A stretch of DNA of 61,228 nt. It comes from Hyphodiscus hymeniophilus (lineage: Eukaryota > Ascomycota > Leotiomycetes > Helotiales > Hyphodiscaceae). The notes beneath the pieces are model-generated. The model had not been told where the DNA came from and made no database searches. It saw only the letters and a program-made list of their open reading frames with translations. The stretch is taken from assembly GCA_016508695.1 (NCBI GenBank), contig VNKQ01000023.1:1-61228 (forward strand). The letters run 5' to 3'. Below, one piece after another: positions 56,175-61,228 of the stretch. The translations under genes and the position numbers were made by a program. Positions within the stretch are counted from its first letter, which is position 1; every line of letters starts with the position of its first letter.

Positions 56175-57644
56175 TTAGCTTATATTACTATATATTAAAA
56201 ATGAAACTGAATAATGTAAACCATCTAAAATTGGAGCAGGGTAAATACCTAGTATTACAGTTAGCATTACTAATGTTAATAATATAAGAAATTCACGTTT
56301 ATTAACATCACTTATACTAGCTTCAAAGAATTTACTAAATGATCCACCAAAAACTATTCTATTAAACATATAAATAGTATATGCAGCAGAGAATACAATA
56401 GAAGAACTAGCAAAGACACCTAATAAAGGTAATCTTTCAAATACACCGTAAAGTGACATAAATTCCCCTACGAAATTTAAAGTAAGAGGAACACCACAAT
56501 TACCTAAACATAATATAAAGAATAATATAGAAAATAAAGGCATCATTTGAGCCATACCTTTATAAAAACTAATTAATCTAGTTCCAGATCTATCATATAA
56601 AACACCCCCTGCACAAATAAATAGACCACTTGAAACAAACCCATGAGCTAAACCTAAGGCTATACCACCTTCTATTCCTTGTATTGTATTACTAAAGACA
56701 CCTATAAGATATACAGCTGCATGAGATACAGAACTATAAGCTATAAGTTCTTTAACGTCTATAGTTCTTAAAGTACTTAAACTAGCATATATTATAGTTA
56801 TTACACCTATAAGGTAAATTATATAAGTATAATCTAAAGAAGCTTTTGGTAACAAAGCTAATATAAGTCTGAATATACCATATAAACTTAATTTTAAAAC
56901 TATGGCAGCTAAAATTATACTACCACCTAAAGGTGATTCAACATGAGCTTTTAATAATCAAGTATTTAAAAATATAGTAGGTGTTTTTACTGCAAATGCT
57001 ATAAATATCCCATAAAATAAAAATAGTTGTGTAGAATAATTAAAATTAGTTTTATATAAAGCATCAAAATCTGTAGTTCCCATTATTGAAGACATAGTTA
57101 ATATAGATAGTAATAAGAATAATGAACCTAATAATGTATATAAAAATAAGTAAAAACTAGCTCTTACTTTATTACTTGATCCAAATAAACCTATTAATAT
57201 AAATAAAGGTGGTAAAATACTTTCGAAAAATATATAGAATAATAATATATCTAGCACTAAGAAAACTGCTAATAATAAAGTTTCTAATAATAAAATGATT
57301 ATAACATATGATCTTACATTTTGATTAATGGATGTTCAATTACTCAGTAAAGCTATGGGACTTATTATAGTTGTTAATAAAACAAAATAGATAGATAATC
57401 CATCTAAACCTAAATAAAAATCAAAATAACCTATTTCATGGTATTCTTGAACAAACTGAAATTGATTACTACTAAAATCGAACATTATAAATACTATTAG
57501 AGAAATAAACAAGTTAATTATAGATGTACTTAAAGCAATGGATTTAATACGCTTAATATTTATATTATTTAATTCGTAAGATATACCTGTGGATATACTA
57601 AAGATACCTAATAAAGGAGTTAATAATAAAATTGAAAGTAACAT
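56175..57644 (-). CDS. nad4: nad4, second-lap copy
   Basis: Duplicate of 23084-24553, intact. Confidence 0.95.
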
Positions 57645-57765
57645 AAAAAAAGATATAAAATGAACTAATTTCCCTTGGAATTAAGCAAAATACTTAATTT
57701 TCTTTTACACTTTACATAACTGTAGTGTATAATAATGCTTGGTGCAAAGCGTGCGGAGCATGCGG

Positions 57766-57942
57766 AGCTATAAATTATAAAAGCTTTACATACCATTGTA
57801 TTCTTTTATTTTATTCCTAAAATATTGGTATATAGGGATCAATTATTATGGTGTTTTGCCTAGGCGTCACCTCCCTTATATAGCGTGGTTCATATAACAT
57901 GATCTATACAGATGGTCATGGAACTAATAAAAGGAAATATCA
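57766..57942 (-). ncRNA. 177-nt structured element copy A, second-lap copy
   Basis: Duplicate of 24675-24851, no difference seen. Confidence 0.5.
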
Positions 57943-58092
57943 ATTAAATAACAGATTATTCTAACATCTAACCAACTGTCTAAGACGGAATTTATTGCTA
58001 CGTACCTTTGAGTGCTTCATGCGAAGCAAGAAGTGAGGCACTAAAAACCAAAGATTCATTAAATTATAATTTGTATTAAATTGATTTTTTTT

Positions 58093-58165
58093 TATTCTTA
58101 TCTAAGACTTGAACTTAGACCTAGATATCTGCAATATCCTACTCTACCATTAAGTTAATAAGAAT
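58093..58165 (-). tRNA. trnC: tRNA-Cys (GCA) after cob, second-lap copy
   Basis: Duplicate of 25002-25074. Confidence 0.85.
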
Positions 58166-58290
58166 TTATTAATAAATATATTTATAAAATAAAAGTATTT
58201 ATTACTAAAAATAGCCAAAATAGATTACAAGCCCACAAAAGCTGTCTTATTAACACTAAGACAGCTATTACTAAAGTAGTAGGTCTATTT

Positions 58291-59460
58291 TTAATAACTT
58301 AAAGTAGGTTTATTACTAAGATCAATTAAACTATTCTCAATTAAACTAACAAGAGGCACTATTATTAAGAAATGACTGAAATAAATTACTGTACTTATTT
58401 GTCCAAATTCTATAAAAGGTGATTCTACGTGTTTAGCACCTAAAATCATTAAAACTAAGAAATTAGCCACAAATATATAAAAAGCTATTTTACTTAAAGG
58501 TCTAAATTGTATACCTCTACTTCTACTTAAATCAGTAAATGGCATAGCTAATATAATTAAAATAGCGCTAAGCATAGCAATAACACCTAATAATTTGTTA
58601 GGTATACTTCTTAATATAGCATAGAATGGTAAAAGATATCATTCCGGAACTATAGCAGGTGGAGTTTGCATAGGGTTAGCCACAACATAATTTTCACTAT
58701 CACCTAAAACATTAGGCATAAAGAATACGAATACACTTAATATAATTATAAATATAAATATAGTAATTAAATCTTTGAAAAGGAAATAAGGTGCAAAAGG
58801 TAATCTATCATAGTTACCAGAAACACCTAAAGGGTTACCCGATCCTGCGCTATCATGTAATGCAATTAAATGCATTAAAACTAGAGCAGCTAATACAAAA
58901 GGTAAAACAAAATGTAATGCGAAAAATCTGTTTAATGTAGCATTATTTACAGAAAAACCACCCCATAAAAATTCTACTATGTCTTGTCCGATTCATGGTA
59001 TTGCACTCATAAGATTAGTAATAACTGTAGCACCTCATAATGACATTTGTCCATAAGGTAAAACATAACCCAGGAAAGCTGTAACAATCATTAATAAAAA
59101 TATAACTGTACCTAATGTTCAAACTAATGTTCTTGGTGATCTATATGATCCATAATAGAATCCTCTACCCATATGTAAGTATACTAAAAAGAAAAAGGCT
59201 GAAGCAGTATTACTGTGTAAATAACGTATTAATCAACCATTATTTACATCACGCATAATATGTTCTATAGAATTAAAAGCTTCTAATACACTAGGATTAT
59301 AATGCATAGCTAAAGTTACACCTGTTACTATTTGTATAACTAAACAAAAAGCTAATAAAGAACCAAAATTTCATAAATAACTTAAGTTAGATGGTTGTGG
59401 TGAATCGATTACGTAAGAATTAACCAATTTTAATAAAGGATGACTTTTAAAAATTCTCAT
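58291..59460 (-). CDS. cob: cob, second-lap copy
   Basis: Duplicate of 25200-26369, intact. Confidence 0.96.
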
Positions 59461-59643
59461 TTTTTTTTCTATTTAAATTTAATATTTTTTTTAGATGTCT
59501 TGCATACTACTTTCCTTCATGCATATTTCTTGCTTCATGCATAAGCAATAAATAATAAATTATCTAGTAGTTTAATTTAACTTTAAAGATATGTTTTTCT
59601 TGCTCCGCACGCGTAGCAAGAAACTTATATCTAAATAATGCAT

Positions 59644-60522
59644 TTATCTTCCTTGTAGATATTTAAGAATAGCACACTCTGCAGTTATACGTGTTTTTAT
59701 ATATCCATTTTTAACCTGCTCTTTAACCCCTTCTGGCGCGTTAGGGTCGTTATTAATTGCATCAACAAGACTTTTCATTTCTTTTGGTGTTAGACTTACA
59801 ACACCTTCATGAGCAGGTAATTTACTTATACCCGTTGGATGATAACGAACATTATTTTTTCTATTATATTCAGCTAAAATTTCTAGTTTTCTTATACCCG
59901 AATTTCTAAGTGCTTGTTGTTCTATAAGTCTTTGTTGTTCTCTAAGTCTTTGTTGTTCTTCAAGTGCTTGTTGTTCTCTAAGTGCTTGTTGTTCTCTAAG
60001 TCTTTGTTGTTCTTCAAGTGTTACTAAAGTTCTCGGACGCGATCCTTCGCTTTTTCCCATTGAACGACGAAGCTTCTCTCTTCTAACTGCATCAGGGTCA
60101 TCCACAGGGAAAGTAATATTTCTTTCAAGTATAGCCATAATTTCGCGTATTTTATATTCATCGTACTTACCATTAATAATCATTTGTCTTTTTGCTTGGA
60201 TTTGCTCTTTAGTTAATATATCATCTGGTTTACCTATAGTAGTAAGAGCAACTTCACAGATTTTATGTTGAGTCTTTGATTCTTCAACGTCCATATCCAT
60301 AGGATTAGGAAGACTAGGACCAGGTATCATAGTATTAGTTTCATTGGAGGAAGTCGCACAGTAATTTACTGGACTAAATTCGATAGTAGGCATTTTACTT
60401 TTAATGTAACCATCAAAAGTGAATAACCTTACACCATATTTTAGACTCTTATACAATTCAAATACACTAGGTAAATAATTAAATAAATCGTACATATTAG
60501 AATATGTAACTAAACAAGCCAT
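59644..60522 (-). CDS. orf292, second-lap copy
   Basis: Duplicate of 26554-27432, intact, with the same number of Gln-Glu repeats. Confidence 0.6.
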   Translation of the reverse strand: MACLVTYSNMYDLFNYLPSVFELYKSLKYGVRLFTFDGYIKSKMPTIEFSPVNYCATSSNETNTMIPGPSLPNPMDMDVEESKTQHKICEVALTTIGKPDDILTKEQIQAKRQMIINGKYDEYKIREIMAILERNITFPVDDPDAVRREKLRRSMGKSEGSRPRTLVTLEEQQRLREQQALREQQALEEQQRLREQQRLIEQQALRNSGIRKLEILAEYNRKNNVRYHPTGISKLPAHEGVVSLTPKEMKSLVDAINNDPNAPEGVKEQVKNGYIKTRITAECAILKYLQGR

Positions 60523-60712
60523 AAAAAAATAATACGAATTACCTATTGGGTCAAAAGAATCTAAATAATGAACAGATCATACACTACTAATAGCGAATCT
60601 TATAAGTCAACCAATAGTAAATATAAGTAAAACCCTGGTAACAATTTTACTAGTTAATAAATAGTAAATTAAAAGACCTATGTCACTTCTTAAAGGTGAA
60701 ACTTTAGAAGTA

Positions 60713-61228
60713 TTAAATTATGGTTTTATATTGCTTGGCATCCGGAATAATAAAAATGCAATTAAAAAGTGCTAATATAATTAATAATAAAATACTATTA
60801 TCAAATATAGTTAAGTAAGGAATTAATATATAAAAATAAGACCTATTAATATATATAGAGCATAACTAGTTATAACTCCCGTATCTAAGCTGGCTATATT
60901 TTTACTTAAGGTAATTAAACCTTTTTCTAATCCATACGGTCCTAATAATTCCACGCTTCCTTTGTCTAAGACCTTAGTAGTTTGTCCCCCCAAATTTAAA
61001 ATAAGACCAGTAATATATTTATTGTAAAACATTTCAATTAAGAAACGTTGATTAAAAAATCCAAATATATTATAACCTAATCTAGTCAATTTAAAGTTAA
61101 TAATAATTTTAGGTATAAATTCTGAAAGGAAAATAGCTATAGTACTAAGAGATACAGTAAAAAAAAAAGGTAATAATTTAAATAAAGTAGGTACAGCAAA
61201 TTCAGTATCTAACATTATTTCATGTGTA
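60713..61228 (-). CDS. nad5: nad5 3' part, truncated by window end, frameshifted
   Basis: C-terminal portion of nad5. A run of five A near 60834 (six in the middle copy) shifts the frame, so this copy misreads its last residues. Probably a base-calling error at the contig end. Confidence 0.9.

Larger units (their letters stand above)
42580..61228. repeat. Direct duplicate of 9492-28140 (second lap of the circle)
   Basis: This stretch repeats the middle copy in the same orientation, from inside rnl to inside nad5, with only single-base homopolymer differences (for example four G instead of three at the cox3 end, and five A instead of six in nad5). It is the overlap expected from an untrimmed circular contig. 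Confidence 0.92.

Overview
The window is a fungal mitochondrial genome, very AT-rich and read with UGA as tryptophan (genetic code 4): cox1, cox2, cox3, cob, nad1, nad2, nad4, nad5, nad6 and rps3 are only continuous when TGA is decoded as Trp. It carries the full ascomycete set: 14 respiratory-chain and ATP-synthase proteins (nad1-6 with nad4L, cob, cox1-3, atp6, atp8, atp9), rps3, both rRNAs, a mitochondrial RNase P RNA (rnpB) and tRNAs for all 20 amino acids. The tRNA blocks flanking rnl (K-G-D-S-W-I-S-P upstream, T-E-M-M-L-A-F-L-Q-H downstream), together with nad4L/nad5 and nad2/nad3 adjacency, point to a Pezizomycotina ascomycete. I cannot name the species or class.

The contig is not one simple copy. 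Bases 9492-42579 form one circular unit of about 33.09 kb with all genes on the minus strand. From 42580 to the end the same sequence begins again (offset 33,088-33,091), stopping inside nad5. Bases 1 to about 9490 are an inverted copy of 9492-18970 with the genes on the plus strand. The dyad lies inside rnl and the last few hundred bases before it are a noisy reverse complement. The best reading is a circular genome traversed about 1.56 times by a long-read assembly, plus a foldback artefact at the left end. The copies differ almost only in homopolymer length.

Gene order in the direction of transcription (descending coordinates): rnl (43.3-39.9 kb), tRNAs T E M M L A F L Q H, rps3, trnM, cox1 (one group I intron with a GIY-YIG ORF), atp9, trnR(UCU), nad1, a 177-nt structured element, a relic of the nad4 3' end, nad4L, nad5, orf292, cob, trnC, a second copy of the 177-nt element, nad4, a tRNA-like sequence, nad2, nad3, cox2, a second GCA tRNA, atp8, atp6, a minisatellite region, rnpB, rns, trnY, an ORF relic, trnN, trnR(ACG), nad6, trnV, cox3, orf113, tRNAs K G D S W I S P, then back to rnl. 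Short GC-rich palindromic clusters are scattered between genes, inside rnl and inside one tRNA-like sequence.

Functionally this is a standard organelle genome: subunits of complexes I, III, IV and V, a mitoribosomal protein, and the RNAs for translation and tRNA processing. The unusual parts are the twin 177-nt element with compensatory changes in a predicted stem, the degenerate nad4 duplication, a trnC that looks remodelled from trnR, and two unassigned ORFs (orf292, orf113) that open at the stop codon of the preceding gene without an ATG.
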